A DNA stretch of 64,000 nucleotides from Lentzea sp. NBRC 105346 (GCF_030269605.1 NZ_BSTQ01000013.1:186001-250000), one strand, 5' to 3'; shown: positions 49,306 through 60,167, counted from the first letter of the stretch. Translations and numbers: made by a program. Notes: generated by a model from the sequence alone, not told the origin.

Positions 49306-51724
49306 GCGCTCGCTTCTGGGCCTCGACCAGCGCGGTCTGCGTGACCTTCAGCTGGTCGAGGCCCTTCAGGAAGTGTGTGCCCATGGCGCTGTCGTTCGCC
49401 AGGCACGACCGCGCGCCCAGCTCCAACGAGGTCAGCGCGCCGGACCAGTTCGCGCGCACACCGTCCTCCGGCGGCTTCGGGAACGCGGCGGCGTCCTTCA
49501 GCACCGGCAACAACGCCGCGCAACCCGCCGTCATCCGGCTCACGTCGTTGGCCTGGACGCCTTCGAACACCTTCGTGTTCGCGTTCACGACGGACATGAA
49601 CGTGTCCCAGCCACCGCCGTAGATCCAGATGTTGACGGCCTGGTCGTGGTTGAGCTCCGCGGCGGCCAGCGGCGGCGGCTCGATCGACGCCGCGTTCGGG
49701 GCCTTGGGCCACCACCAGACGAGGCCGACCGAGACGGCCGCGATCGCGATCGCGCCCCAAGGCCTGGCCCGCCGGGTCTCGCGGTGCGTGACACCGCCCG
49801 CGAGCAGTGCGGCGGCCGTCCCGAGGAACGGCAGCACCTGCAGCGGGCGGGTGGCCAGCACGCTGTCGACCCGCGTGCCGTCCAGGTGGCTCCACCACAG
49901 GCCGACCGTCGCGATGAGCCCGACCATCCAAGCGGCCAGCAGCGCGCCGATCCGGTCGGAGCGCCGTGCCACCACGAACGCCGTCACCAGCTGCACGAGG
50001 AAGACGAGCGCGATGCCCCACGCCGTCCGCACGAGCGCCGCGGGTGGTGAGTCCGCCGTCCACACCACGGCGAGCACGACCAACGCGCACAGGCCGCCGA
50101 GTCCACCGCCGGCCAGCGCGGCCCTGGGGAGCTCGCGACGCAGCACCAGCGGCACCAGCCACACCAGGCACAGCGCGATCGCGGTCACCACGCGGTTGAA
50201 GTTGAGCAGGAACGGCACCGTGATGCCGTCGAGCAGCACCCTGTCCACAGTGGACGACGCGAAACCGTGCAGGATCTCCACGATCGGCCGCAGGTTGTCC
50301 CGCCACAACGCGGCGATCGCCCGCGCCTCCGGGAACCAGCCGAGCACGCTGTAGGCCACGACGGCCGTGGCGGCCGCGAGCAACACCGCGTGCCCGCGCG
50401 TGGTCACCAGCGTCGCGCAGTAGCCGGCCCAGCAGCACACCAGGACCGCGGTCCCGATGAGCACCAGCCAGGCGAGGGAACCGAGCCACGAGAACGTGTA
50501 GAGGCTCTGCGCGTCGAGGAAGTCGCCGAGCACGAACCCGATCCCGAGCGCCAGCCCCGGAACCGCGAACCGGCGTGACCCCGCGGCCGCGCCGCGCCAG
50601 GCGATCGAGCCGACCAACGCCGTGACCGCGACCGTCCAGACGATCCGCATGACCGTGAACGACTCGTTGCCGTCGCGGTACCAGGTGAGATCACGCAGGC
50701 CCGTGACGGCGTGCCACCACGCGATCTGCAGCGCCAGCGCGCTCGCCAGCACCTCCCAGAAACCGGGCCGCAGCAAGGACTTCGGTTCGCGCATCGCGGC
50801 CTGCCGCGCCGCCCGCGTCGGGTGGATCGCGAGCCAGCGGCGGATCGTCCGCGTCGGCACGAGGTTGCGGTACGGGTCCTCGTCGCCCGTCCACTGCACA
50901 ACAAGCGCGTCGGCGTACTTCTCGCGGGACCGCAGCACCGCGGTGCGGGCCAGGTACATGAGCACGACCATCACGCCCAGCCGCCAGCCGACGCCGAGGT
51001 TGATGATGTTGTCCGACCAGACGATCTTCCACGGCGTACTCGACAGCAGCATCGGGTTGACCAGCGTCAGCAGGTACGGCACCAGCACGACACCCAGGAA
51101 CGCCCGCCACACCGCCAACGTCGCGTAGGTCGTCGTCACATCCGCCCGCACATGCGCGAGCTCGTGCAGCACGATCGCGCGGAACGACGCGGGATCACGC
51201 CGGTGCAGCATCACCAGCCCGGCGTCGAGGCACACGATCTTGCGCCGGTGATGCCCGAACGCCACACCACCCGCGCGCATGCTGTAAGGGTCGAGCACGA
51301 ACTCGGGCGCCCTGCGCAGCCCCGCCCGTTCCACCAGTTCCGCGAGCGTGTCCTCGAGCCCCGCGGGCAGGGGCACCAGCCGTGAGCGCCTGATCCGCCA
51401 GCGTGGCCGGGCGAAGTAGATCACCGCGGCCACCCCGAACAACAGGAGCAGGCCGCCCGCGAGCCACGCGAGCCGCGGTTCCAGGAAGGCGGCCATGCAC
51501 TCCCGGTACCGGCTCCACTTCGCCGCGTCCGGGTCGACGGAGTTCGTCGACGTCAGGTAGAGGTCCGCGCGCACCTGGCAGCGAGCGTCGTCCAGGGACG
51601 TCCTGGTGGGCCAGACGGTGGCGTACTGGCCGAAGATCTGCAGGGTGGTCGCGACGGCGAGCGCGACGAGGGCGGCGAACCGCAGCGTCGTGCCGGACGG
51701 CACTCGCGCCAGGTCAGTTCTCAT
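49298..51724 (-). CDS. Multi-pass membrane metallopeptidase (M48-type)
   Basis: 808 aa. An N-terminal half with zinc motif HELAHVRAD near 188 (HExxH) is flanked by membrane helices (residues 18-34, 84-103, 205-225), and the second half is a set of about 12 further helices. This resembles M48/HtpX or M56-type membrane peptidases, with the catalytic domain on the cytoplasmic side. Many extra helices are unusual for a standard HtpX. The final 130 residues (DTFMSVVNANTKVFEGVQ) form a helical soluble tail. It overlaps the 146-aa gene upstream by 11 bases. Confidence 0.8.
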   Translation of the reverse strand: MRTDLARVPSGTTLRFAALVALAVATTLQIFGQYATVWPTRTSLDDARCQVRADLYLTSTNSVDPDAAKWSRYRECMAAFLEPRLAWLAGGLLLLFGVAAVIYFARPRWRIRRSRLVPLPAGLEDTLAELVERAGLRRAPEFVLDPYSMRAGGVAFGHHRRKIVCLDAGLVMLHRRDPASFRAIVLHELAHVRADVTTTYATLAVWRAFLGVVLVPYLLTLVNPMLLSSTPWKIVWSDNIINLGVGWRLGVMVVLMYLARTAVLRSREKYADALVVQWTGDEDPYRNLVPTRTIRRWLAIHPTRAARQAAMREPKSLLRPGFWEVLASALALQIAWWHAVTGLRDLTWYRDGNESFTVMRIVWTVAVTALVGSIAWRGAAAGSRRFAVPGLALGIGFVLGDFLDAQSLYTFSWLGSLAWLVLIGTAVLVCCWAGYCATLVTTRGHAVLLAAATAVVAYSVLGWFPEARAIAALWRDNLRPIVEILHGFASSTVDRVLLDGITVPFLLNFNRVVTAIALCLVWLVPLVLRRELPRAALAGGGLGGLCALVVLAVVWTADSPPAALVRTAWGIALVFLVQLVTAFVVARRSDRIGALLAAWMVGLIATVGLWWSHLDGTRVDSVLATRPLQVLPFLGTAAALLAGGVTHRETRRARPWGAIAIAAVSVGLVWWWPKAPNAASIEPPPLAAAELNHDQAVNIWIYGGGWDTFMSVVNANTKVFEGVQANDVSRMTAGCAALLPVLKDAAAFPKPPEDGVRANWSGALTSLELGARSCLANDSAMGTHFLKGLDQLKVTQTALVEAQKRALS

Positions 51725-52154
51725 GTGTGAGCTGGGCTCTCAGCGCGTCCGCGACCTGCTTCGCCTGCTCCTCGGACAGTCCGAGCTCCTTCGCGCGTTC
51801 GAACGCCATCGCGTGCAGCTCGCCGAGCTGCTCCGCGGTGATCTCCGGGAGCTCCTCCTTGCGGCGCAACCGTTTCCACAGCTTGCTGCCGACGTTGACG
51901 ACCGCCTCGCCCGTCCGGTCGACCAGCCGGTTGTAGGTGGCGGTCGCGACGGCGAGCGCCACCGGTGACACGAGGGCGATCGCCACATCGATGCCCGATC
52001 CGAGAACTTCGCCCGCGCGGCCGCGCTGAGCCAGCAGCTTGTCCGGGTCGCGCAGGTAGGCACCCCGGATGGGCTCGAACAGCGCGAGCTCGTCCGGGGC
52101 GACGCTCGTGACCACTTCGCGGGCGACGGCGGTGACGAAGTCCTCGTGATCCAT
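51714..52154 (-). CDS. 146-aa protein of the membrane peptidase operon
   Basis: ATG start. The N-terminal half contains a conserved FVTAVAREVVTSVAPDELALFEPI, then a Gly/Ala-rich hydrophobic stretch (VAIALVSPVALAVATAT, one weak helix), a basic cluster LWKRLRRKEEL and a final helical domain with LHAMAFERAKELGLSEEQAKQVADAL. I do not recognise the family. The last 11 bases overlap the peptidase start, so the two products are made together and may interact. The 178 bases before it contain no other gene, only a GATCG-N4-CGATC palindrome (52209-52222). Confidence 0.6.
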   Translation of the reverse strand: MDHEDFVTAVAREVVTSVAPDELALFEPIRGAYLRDPDKLLAQRGRAGEVLGSGIDVAIALVSPVALAVATATYNRLVDRTGEAVVNVGSKLWKRLRRKEELPEITAEQLGELHAMAFERAKELGLSEEQAKQVADALRAQLTHEN

Positions 52155-52332
52155 CCGTCGATGCTCGGTGAGGAGATCGGCAGTGTCACTCGACCGTTGG
52201 GGCTAAACGATCGTGCGCGATCCACTCATAGGAGTTCTGAATACCGGACCGCGAAAGAATGGCGATACCGGCGGGACCGACCGGGGCCGGGACGTCAGCC
52301 ACCGGACCCGGTCTGCTCGCCGCGACCGTCGA

Positions 52333-53415
52333 TCACACGATCGGCGATTTCAAGGCTTCGATAGCCGTGTCCGGGTTGTCCGCGAACAGGCCGTCGATGC
52401 CCTGCTGCAGGAACACCTCGTATTCGGCGAACGCCTTGCCGTAGGCCGCGGGATCGGCTGACGAGCGGAAGTCCGCGGGCAGGAAGTTGTTCTCGTTGCG
52501 GAACGTCCATGCGTGCACGACGAGGTGCGCCTGGTGCGCGTCGGCGACCAGCGTCGTCGGCTGCTGCAGGAACCCGGCCGCGTTGCGCGGGATGATCCGG
52601 TCCTTCGTCGCGCCGATGCCGTCGGCGTAGGTCGCGATCTCCTTGAGCCCCGCGGGCGTGATCATGTCGCTGTACGTGCGCTTGTCGCCGGAGGCGATGA
52701 AGTCGTAGGGCGCTCCGGAGGCGTTGATCAGCTGCACGATCGGCACGCGCAGCGACTTGTTCAGCTCCTTGAGGTTCGACACCTCGAACGACTGCACGAA
52801 CACCTTGGCGTTGCGCCGGTTCAGGCCGTTGCGGTTGAGCGTGTCGACGAGCCGGCGCTCCAGGGGCAGGCCGATCGACTTGAAGTACGTCGGGTGCTTG
52901 GTCTCAGGGTAGATGCCGATGTCTCGGTGCAGTTCCCGCGACAAACGACGAGTCAGCGCGATGACCTCGTCGAACGTCGGCACCTCGAACCGGCCGTCGT
53001 AGAGCGTGTTGCGCGGGCGGATCTCCGGGATGCGTTCCTTGGCGCGCAACGTCTTCAGCTCGGCCAGCGTGAAGTCCTCGGTGAACCAGCCGGTGACCGC
53101 GGCGCCGTCGATCGTCTTCGTCGTCTTGCGGCCGAGGAACTCCGGGTGCGCGGCGACGTCCGTGGTGCCGCCGATCTCGTTCTCGTGCCGTGCGACCAGC
53201 TTTCCATCCTTTGTGGACACCAGGTCGGGCTCGACGTAGCCGGCGCCCATGCGCGCCGCCAGCTCGTAGGACGCCAGCGTGTGCTCCGGCCGGTACGCCG
53301 AAGCGCCTCGGTGACCGATGACGAGCGGCTCGTGCGTCTCCGTAGCCGCCGCTGACGGGATCACCATCCCGGCTAACACGACGACGGCTGCTGCGAGAGC
53401 TCTCCTCCGGTACAT
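52333..53415 (-). CDS. Secreted glycerophosphodiester phosphodiesterase
   Basis: 360 aa. Signal peptide MYRRRALAAAVVVLAGMVIP. The catalytic pattern is intact: HRGASAYRPEHTLASY near 34, EPDLVSTKD near 62 and ARHENEI near 75, in the family order. It hydrolyses deacylated phospholipids to glycerol-3-P and an alcohol outside the cell, a phosphate and carbon scavenging role. ATG is chosen because GGGGAGG precedes it and the peptide starts there; the longer frame lacks a signal peptide. It stands alone in the direction of the antiporter gene. Confidence 0.93.
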   Translation of the reverse strand: MYRRRALAAAVVVLAGMVIPSAAATETHEPLVIGHRGASAYRPEHTLASYELAARMGAGYVEPDLVSTKDGKLVARHENEIGGTTDVAAHPEFLGRKTTKTIDGAAVTGWFTEDFTLAELKTLRAKERIPEIRPRNTLYDGRFEVPTFDEVIALTRRLSRELHRDIGIYPETKHPTYFKSIGLPLERRLVDTLNRNGLNRRNAKVFVQSFEVSNLKELNKSLRVPIVQLINASGAPYDFIASGDKRTYSDMITPAGLKEIATYADGIGATKDRIIPRNAAGFLQQPTTLVADAHQAHLVVHAWTFRNENNFLPADFRSSADPAAYGKAFAEYEVFLQQGIDGLFADNPDTAIEALKSPIV

Positions 53416-53483
53416 CGCTGACCTCCCCGTTTCGGCATTGGAACGAGCACCCAAGCATCGAAACACGAAGAACAGGTGAACGG

Positions 53484-55028
53484 TCACTCTCGGGAAAGTG
53501 CAGCTTCCTCCAGATCCAGTTCACGCAGCACGCGGAACAACACCTCGTCGTCGATCTCGCCGGTGTCGCGCGCCGTCACGAACACCTGCCGCTCGGCCTC
53601 CAGCATCGTGCGGCGCAGCCGCCGGTACGCCGCGGCCGGGCTCTCCGACTCCTGCCTGCCCAGCCGTTCCCACGCGGCGTTGCCCCGGTGTTCGGCGATC
53701 ACCCGCAGCCGGTCGATCACGTGCGCGGGCACCCCTTCGTCGACCAGCTCGTCGAGCCGGTCGACGGCGGCCTGGGCGGCGCGGTGCTGCACCTGTGCCT
53801 CGGCCAGCGCGTCCTGGCGTTCCTCGTCGTTCTCGAAGCCGATCTTGCGGATCACCCACGGCAGCGTCATGCCCTGGATCAGCAGCGTGCCGACGACCAC
53901 GACGAACGTGCAGAACAGGATCACGTTGCGCTGCTCGACGCGTGGGTCGACCGCGGCCGCGGCGGCCAGTGACACCACGCCGCGCATGCCGGCCCACGCG
54001 ATCACGTTGACCTTGCCGATGTGCGGCCAGCCCTCGCGTTCGCGGATCCGCTTCGACAACCACACGGGCAGGTAGGTCGCCGGATACATCCAGACGAACC
54101 GCGCCACGATCGTCGCCAGCAGGATCGCCAGCGAACCCACGACCAGGCCGCGGTCGAGGTCGACGTCGCTGAGGATGGTGCGCAGCTGCAGCCCGATGAT
54201 CGCGAAGACGAACGCCTCCAGCAGCACGTCCACCGATCGCCACACCGCGGCGTCCTGCAGCCGGGTGGAGTAGCCGGTGCGCGGCGCGGTGTGCCCGACG
54301 TACAGGCCGGCGACCACGACCGCCAGCACGCCGGACGAGTAGACGTCCTCGGCGAGCAGGTACGCGCCGAACGGCACCAGCAGGCCGAGCGCGCTCTCCA
54401 GCAGGCCCTCGCCGAGCAGCCGGCGCAGCTGTTGCACACCCCAGCCGAACGCGAAGCCGATCACGATGCCGCCGCCGGTCGCCGCGAGGAACACCAGCGC
54501 GCCCTTGCCGGGAGTCATCGCCGTGCCCACCGCGGCGGCCGTCGCGACCTTGAACGCGGTCAGCGCGGTCGCGTCGTTGATCAGGCTCTCGCCGGTCAGC
54601 AGCGTCATCGCCCGTCGCGGCAGACCGAGTCTGCGTCCGATCGTCACGGCCGCGACGGCGTCCGGTGGCGCGATGATCGCGCCCAGCACGAGCGCCGCGG
54701 GCAGCGGCAGGTCGAGCACCTGGTGCGCGACCCAGCCGACCACGATGGTCGTGAACAGCACGAGCCCCACCGCGAGGAAGCCGATCGGGCGCAGGTTCGC
54801 GCGGATGTTCAGGTAGGAGCTGTCCAGCGCGGCCGAGTACAGCAGCGGCGGCAGCACGAGCACCAGGATCAGGTGGGGATCCAGGTCGAACGCCGGCAGG
54901 CCGGGGATGTAGGACACCGCCAGCCCGACCGCCACCAGCAACAACGGTGACGACCAGTTCAACCTGCGTGCCACCGCGGTGACGAGGAGCGCTCCGAGGA
55001 GGAGCAACAAGAGTTCAGGCCCGTGCAT
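53484..55028 (-). CDS. Na+/H+ antiporter (CPA1/NhaP type)
   Basis: 514 aa. About 12 membrane helices (residues 3-400) with the ion-binding GAIIAPPDAVAAVTIG near 119 and LTGESLINDATALTAFKVA near 145, the ND motif of CPA1 exchangers. A cytoplasmic tail of about 110 residues follows. It exchanges Na+ (or K+) for H+ for pH and sodium balance. It is divergent from the UBP zinc-finger gene with 29 bases between the start codons, so promoters overlap. Confidence 0.93.
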   Translation of the reverse strand: MHGPELLLLLLGALLVTAVARRLNWSSPLLLVAVGLAVSYIPGLPAFDLDPHLILVLVLPPLLYSAALDSSYLNIRANLRPIGFLAVGLVLFTTIVVGWVAHQVLDLPLPAALVLGAIIAPPDAVAAVTIGRRLGLPRRAMTLLTGESLINDATALTAFKVATAAAVGTAMTPGKGALVFLAATGGGIVIGFAFGWGVQQLRRLLGEGLLESALGLLVPFGAYLLAEDVYSSGVLAVVVAGLYVGHTAPRTGYSTRLQDAAVWRSVDVLLEAFVFAIIGLQLRTILSDVDLDRGLVVGSLAILLATIVARFVWMYPATYLPVWLSKRIREREGWPHIGKVNVIAWAGMRGVVSLAAAAAVDPRVEQRNVILFCTFVVVVGTLLIQGMTLPWVIRKIGFENDEERQDALAEAQVQHRAAQAAVDRLDELVDEGVPAHVIDRLRVIAEHRGNAAWERLGRQESESPAAAYRRLRRTMLEAERQVFVTARDTGEIDDEVLFRVLRELDLEEAALSRE

Positions 55029-55057
55029 GGCGTCAATCTTGCGTCAGGATGGATCCC

Positions 55058-55318
55058 ATGACCTGTCCACACGTGAGCACGCTCCCCGCGTCGGTCACCC
55101 CCGACTCGCCCGACGGCTGCGCGGACTGCCTCGCGCTCGGCGAGCACCACTGGACGCACCTGCGCATGTGCCTGAGCTGCGGGCACGTCGCGTGCTGCAA
55201 CTCCAGCCCGCGCAAGCACGCCGACGCGCACTTCACCGCGACCGCGCACCCGGTGATGCGGTCGATCGAGCCGGGCGAGTCGTGGCGGTGGTGCTATGTG
55301 GACGGTCGCATCGTCTGA
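55058..55318 (+). CDS. UBP-type zinc-finger protein
   Basis: 86 aa. A ring of Cys and His that fits the ZnF-UBP fold: C3 and H5, CADC near 21, LSCGHVACC near 40 and HADAHFTATAHPV near 55, then a WRWCYVDG finish. In eukaryotes the fold binds the C-terminal tail of ubiquitin; the role of bacterial forms is unknown. ATG 55058 follows AGGA; an ATG at 55049 adds three residues. Divergent from the antiporter gene, a pairing that recurs in actinomycetes as far as I recall. Confidence 0.88.
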   Translation: MTCPHVSTLPASVTPDSPDGCADCLALGEHHWTHLRMCLSCGHVACCNSSPRKHADAHFTATAHPVMRSIEPGESWRWCYVDGRIV

Positions 55319-55373
55319 GAAGGCTTTACAGTCCCTTTAGACGAATGCGCTGCCCATGTGATCGGCACCACAG

Positions 55374-55379
55374 TACGGT
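55374..55379 (+). promoter_or_regulatory. -10 box, probable leaderless promoter of the TRAP operon
   Basis: TACGGT lies six bases before the GTG at 55386. Confidence 0.45.
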
Positions 55380-55385
55380 CGGGGC

Positions 55386-57347
55386 GTGACCGCAGAACCG
55401 ACTCCTGACGTGGCGAAACTCGTCGCCGAGTACGACGAGGAGCGGCCCGGACGCACCCTGTCCCCGCGCTGGGAGCGGGCGATGTGGATCGCCGGCCTCG
55501 CCGTCGCGCTGCTGGTGCTGAACCAGGTCTTCTTCCCGTTCAGCAAGGGAAACCAGTTCTACCTGGTGGTTTTCCTGGGCGTGACGCTGCCGCTGGTGTT
55601 CCTCTCCTATCGGCCCGGCGGCAAGGCGCCGGAGAAGGACGATCCCGCCTGGTACGACTGGGTGTTGGCGGCGCTGGCGTTCGCCGCCGGCTGGTACCCG
55701 CTGTTCGGCGGCTTCGACGCGTTCCTCGACCGGCAGGGCGATCCGGCGACGCTCGACATCGTCGCCGGGACGGTGCTGCTGGTCCTGATCCTCGAGGCGT
55801 GCCGCCGCACGACGGGCTGGGTGCTGCCGATCGTCTGCGTGGCGTTCGTGCTCTACGCCTACTACGGCGGATACCTGCCGCCCGGCTGGACGATCGCGCA
55901 CTCTGGCATCGACTTCAGCCAGATCATCAAGGGCTTCTACAACGACGCCAGCGGTTTCTACGGCATCCCGCTGGACGTCGCGGCCACCTACATCGTGCTG
56001 TTCACGATCTACGGCGCCGTGCTGAACGCCTCGGGCGCCGGGAAGTTCTTCGTGGACATCAGCTTCGCGGCGTTCCGCCGGTCGCACACCGCGCCCGGCC
56101 GGACCGCCGCGACCGCGGGCTTCCTGCTCGGCACGGTCTCCGGTTCGGGCACGGCGACCACGGTGTCGCTGGGCGCGGTGACGTGGCCGATGCTGCGGAA
56201 AGCCGGGTATCCCAAGGAGAACGCGGGCGGGCTGCTCGCGGCGTCCGGCATCGGCGCGATCCTGTCGCCGCCGACGCTGGGCGCGGCCGCGTTCATCATC
56301 GCCGAGTACCTGGAGACGTCGTACCTCAACGTCCTGGTCTGGGCGATCATCCCGACGCTGCTCTACTACCTGGGCATCGCGCTGGCCGTGGAGGCGGACG
56401 CGCGGCGGTTCGGCGCCCGCCCGGTGGACATCGAGGCGCCGTCGCCCTTGAAGCTGATCAGGACCGGTGGCTACCACTTCCTGTCGCTCGGGATCATCGT
56501 CGTCTTCCTCGCCCTGGACATCCCGGTCTACAAGGCGGTCGTCTACGCGGCGGGCGTGGCCGCGCTGTTCGCGTTGATCGACCACCGGCGGGACTGGTTT
56601 CGACTGGTCGCGGACGCGTTGTCGACCGGCGTGCGGGCCGCGCTGCCGGTGATCGCGGTGTGCGCGGCGGCCGGCGTGATCACGTCGACGATCACGAAGA
56701 CCGGTCTGGGGCAGGAGCTCGCCTCGTCGCTCGTCGACCTGGCGCAGGCGATCAGTTCGAACCCGACCGTCGTGCTGGGGCTCACCGCGGTGCTCGCGGC
56801 CGTGTCGGTGTCCGTGCTCGGGCTCGCCGTGCCGGTGACGGCGTCGTTCATCATCTCGTGGGTCGTGATCGGACCCGCGCTGATCGACCTGGGCGTGGAC
56901 AAGGCCGAGACGGCGATGTTCATCTTCTACTACGCGGTGTTGTCGGAGGTGACGCCGCCGACCGCGCTGGCCGCCGTCGCCGCGGCCGCCATCACGGGCG
57001 GTGACGTGTTGAAGACGATGTGGCAGACGTGGAAGTACACGCTGCCCGCGTTCCTCGTGCCGCTGGCGTTCGTCCTGACCGATGAAGGAAGCGCGTTGCT
57101 GCTGCGCGGTTCTCCCGTGGATTCGTTGTGGACGTTCGTGGTATCCGCGCTGGGTGTGGCTGCTCTGGCCGTGCTGACCGGCGGCTGGTTCTTCGGCGTC
57201 GTCGGCCTGCCGGCGCGGCTGCTGTGCGTGCCCGCCGCGTTGTTCCTGCTCTACCTGCAGCCGTTGTCCATCGGCATCGGGATCGGGTTCCTGGTGCTCG
57301 CTGTTGCCGTGCACTTCGTACTGCGTAGGAGGGTGCAAGATGCGTAA
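55386..57347 (+). CDS. TRAP transporter, fused permease (DctQM-type)
   Basis: 653 aa. TRAP systems use a solute-binding protein and the Na+ or H+ gradient. Here the small and large permease subunits are one polypeptide of some 18 helices. The DctM domain shows GTVSGSGTATTVSLGAVTWP near 250 and LAASGIGAILSPPTLGAAAF near 285, typical of the fused TAXI-associated group. GTG start with a TACGGT box six bases upstream. It overlaps the binding-protein gene by eight bases. Confidence 0.94.
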   Translation: MTAEPTPDVAKLVAEYDEERPGRTLSPRWERAMWIAGLAVALLVLNQVFFPFSKGNQFYLVVFLGVTLPLVFLSYRPGGKAPEKDDPAWYDWVLAALAFAAGWYPLFGGFDAFLDRQGDPATLDIVAGTVLLVLILEACRRTTGWVLPIVCVAFVLYAYYGGYLPPGWTIAHSGIDFSQIIKGFYNDASGFYGIPLDVAATYIVLFTIYGAVLNASGAGKFFVDISFAAFRRSHTAPGRTAATAGFLLGTVSGSGTATTVSLGAVTWPMLRKAGYPKENAGGLLAASGIGAILSPPTLGAAAFIIAEYLETSYLNVLVWAIIPTLLYYLGIALAVEADARRFGARPVDIEAPSPLKLIRTGGYHFLSLGIIVVFLALDIPVYKAVVYAAGVAALFALIDHRRDWFRLVADALSTGVRAALPVIAVCAAAGVITSTITKTGLGQELASSLVDLAQAISSNPTVVLGLTAVLAAVSVSVLGLAVPVTASFIISWVVIGPALIDLGVDKAETAMFIFYYAVLSEVTPPTALAAVAAAAITGGDVLKTMWQTWKYTLPAFLVPLAFVLTDEGSALLLRGSPVDSLWTFVVSALGVAALAVLTGGWFFGVVGLPARLLCVPAALFLLYLQPLSIGIGIGFLVLAVAVHFVLRRRVQDA

Positions 57348-58305
57348 GTCGATCCTCGTTCTAGCGCTGGCGCTGGCGGTGTCCGGCTGCGGGGGCAAAC
57401 GCACGGCCGACCCGTCGGCGGGCGGAAGCGGCTGCGAGGCGTCCGACGGTCGCGTCACGATCGCGACCGGCAACTCCGGTGGCGTGTACTTCGTGGTCGG
57501 TGGCGGACTGGCGAAGCTGATCAGTGACAACACCAAGCTCAAGGCGTCGGCCGCCGAGACCGGCGCATCCGTGCAGAACATCCAGCAGCTGGTCGGCGGC
57601 CAGTACGACATCGCGTTCTCGCTCGCCGACACGGCCGCGGACGCCGTGCAGGGCAAGGGCGCCTTCGACGGCAAGCCGGTGAAGGTGTCGGCGCTGGCCC
57701 GGATCTACTCGAACTACACGCAGGTGCTGGTGCGGACTGATTCCGGCATCAACAGCGTCGCGGACATGAAGGGCAAGCGGATCTCCACGGGCTCGCCGAA
57801 GTCCGGCACCGAGGTGATCGCGGGCCGGCTGCTGAAGGCCGCGGGCCTGTCGATCGACTCCGACGTGCAGGCGCAGCGCCTCGACCTGGCCAAGACCGCG
57901 GACGGCATGAAGGACGGCAGCCTGGACGGTCTCGTGTGGTCGGGCGGTCTGCCGACCGCGCAGATCACGGACATCACCACGTCGTTGAAGGACAAGGTGA
58001 AGTTCATCGACATCACGCCGCAGCTCGACGCGATGAAGCAGGTCAACCCGGTGTACGACCGCGGCACCATCCCGAAGGCGACCTACGGCCAGCCGTCGGA
58101 CGCGCCGACGATCGTGGTGCCGAACGTGCTGCTCGTGCGCGAGGACTTCCCGTCGAACAACGCCTGCGCGCTGACCAAGCTACTGTTCGACAAGAAGGCC
58201 GACCTGGAGAAGGTGCATCCGGCGGCGAAGGACATCTCGAAGGAGAAGGCGGCCGCGACCGATCCGGTGCCGCTGCACCCCGGCGCCAAGCAGGCACTGG
58301 GCTGA
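57340..58305 (+). CDS. TAXI family solute-binding lipoprotein of the TRAP system
   Basis: 321 aa. Lipobox AVSGCG at residues 14-19, then a periplasmic-binding fold of the TAXI family (TIATGNSGGVYFVVGGGLAKL at the start, DMKGKRISTGSPKSGTEV near 148, GTIPKATYGQ near 246). It captures substrate for the fused permease just upstream. TAXI proteins often take up glutamate, 2-oxo acids or aromatic acids; specificity is not readable. GGAGGG precedes ATG 57340, and the two genes overlap by eight bases. Confidence 0.92.
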   Translation: MRKSILVLALALAVSGCGGKRTADPSAGGSGCEASDGRVTIATGNSGGVYFVVGGGLAKLISDNTKLKASAAETGASVQNIQQLVGGQYDIAFSLADTAADAVQGKGAFDGKPVKVSALARIYSNYTQVLVRTDSGINSVADMKGKRISTGSPKSGTEVIAGRLLKAAGLSIDSDVQAQRLDLAKTADGMKDGSLDGLVWSGGLPTAQITDITTSLKDKVKFIDITPQLDAMKQVNPVYDRGTIPKATYGQPSDAPTIVVPNVLLVREDFPSNNACALTKLLFDKKADLEKVHPAAKDISKEKAAATDPVPLHPGAKQALG

Positions 58306-58326
58306 ATGGAGCCCGGCATCATGAAC

Positions 58327-58332
58327 TACGCT
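58327..58332 (+). promoter_or_regulatory. -10 box, probable leaderless promoter of purD
   Basis: TACGCT lies eight bases before the GTG at 58341. Confidence 0.4.
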
Positions 58333-58340
58333 GAGACACC

Positions 58341-59597
<1,257 letters not shown>

Positions 59598-60155
59598 CTA
59601 TAGGGGGATCTCCGCGGCGAAGCCCGGTTCGAGAGTGCGGAAGTACTCGAGGCAGTTCTTCATCTGCTCCTCGAGCAGCCCCCACTTCGGCGTGTCTTCG
59701 GCGTCAAGCATCGCGAGCACGTCGACGGACTCGGTCGCCTTCCGCCCGACTTCCAGGATCTCCGCGCGATCACCTGGGAACCGCGACACGATGTGCCCGA
59801 CGTGCCAGACGTCCTTCCGGGCGCCCTGCACCAGCACTCGCCACGGCGGGTCGTAGTTCTCGACGGACTCCAGCTCGTTTCGAATCTGGAACAGTGCTCG
59901 GAAAACCGAATCGCTGACCGCCATCTTCCGGCCGAACGGGCCGTAGATCGCCATCTTGATCTCTGTGGCAGTCACGGCCTGCCACACCACTCGGCCCACC
60001 CAGAGCTGGTGCTTGCCGGAGGCGGGATCCTTGCCGTAAAGCGGAAGGTTGCGGGAGATCGGCGGGAACTCGCCGTCTTTGGTCCACTCGGGAAGTTCCT
60101 CGGCAGGTGCCGGTGCTGCAACGGGTTGGCGCATCGGTGGCCGGTGCGGGTGCAT
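59598..60155 (-). CDS. 185-aa protein of the second ESX cluster
   Basis: Unknown family. After a Pro-rich N-terminus the body is mixed: LPLYGKDPASGKHQLWVGRVVWQAVTA near 40, GPFGRKMAVSDSVFRALFQIRNEL near 72 and DVWHVGHIVSRFPGDRAEILEVG near 115. No signal peptide or membrane helix. It follows the WXG protein by 12 bases on the same strand. It is a candidate chaperone, immunity or accessory protein by position only. Confidence 0.6.
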   Translation of the reverse strand: MHPHRPPMRQPVAAPAPAEELPEWTKDGEFPPISRNLPLYGKDPASGKHQLWVGRVVWQAVTATEIKMAIYGPFGRKMAVSDSVFRALFQIRNELESVENYDPPWRVLVQGARKDVWHVGHIVSRFPGDRAEILEVGRKATESVDVLAMLDAEDTPKWGLLEEQMKNCLEYFRTLEPGFAAEIPL

Positions 60156-60167
60156 GGTCGAAATCTC

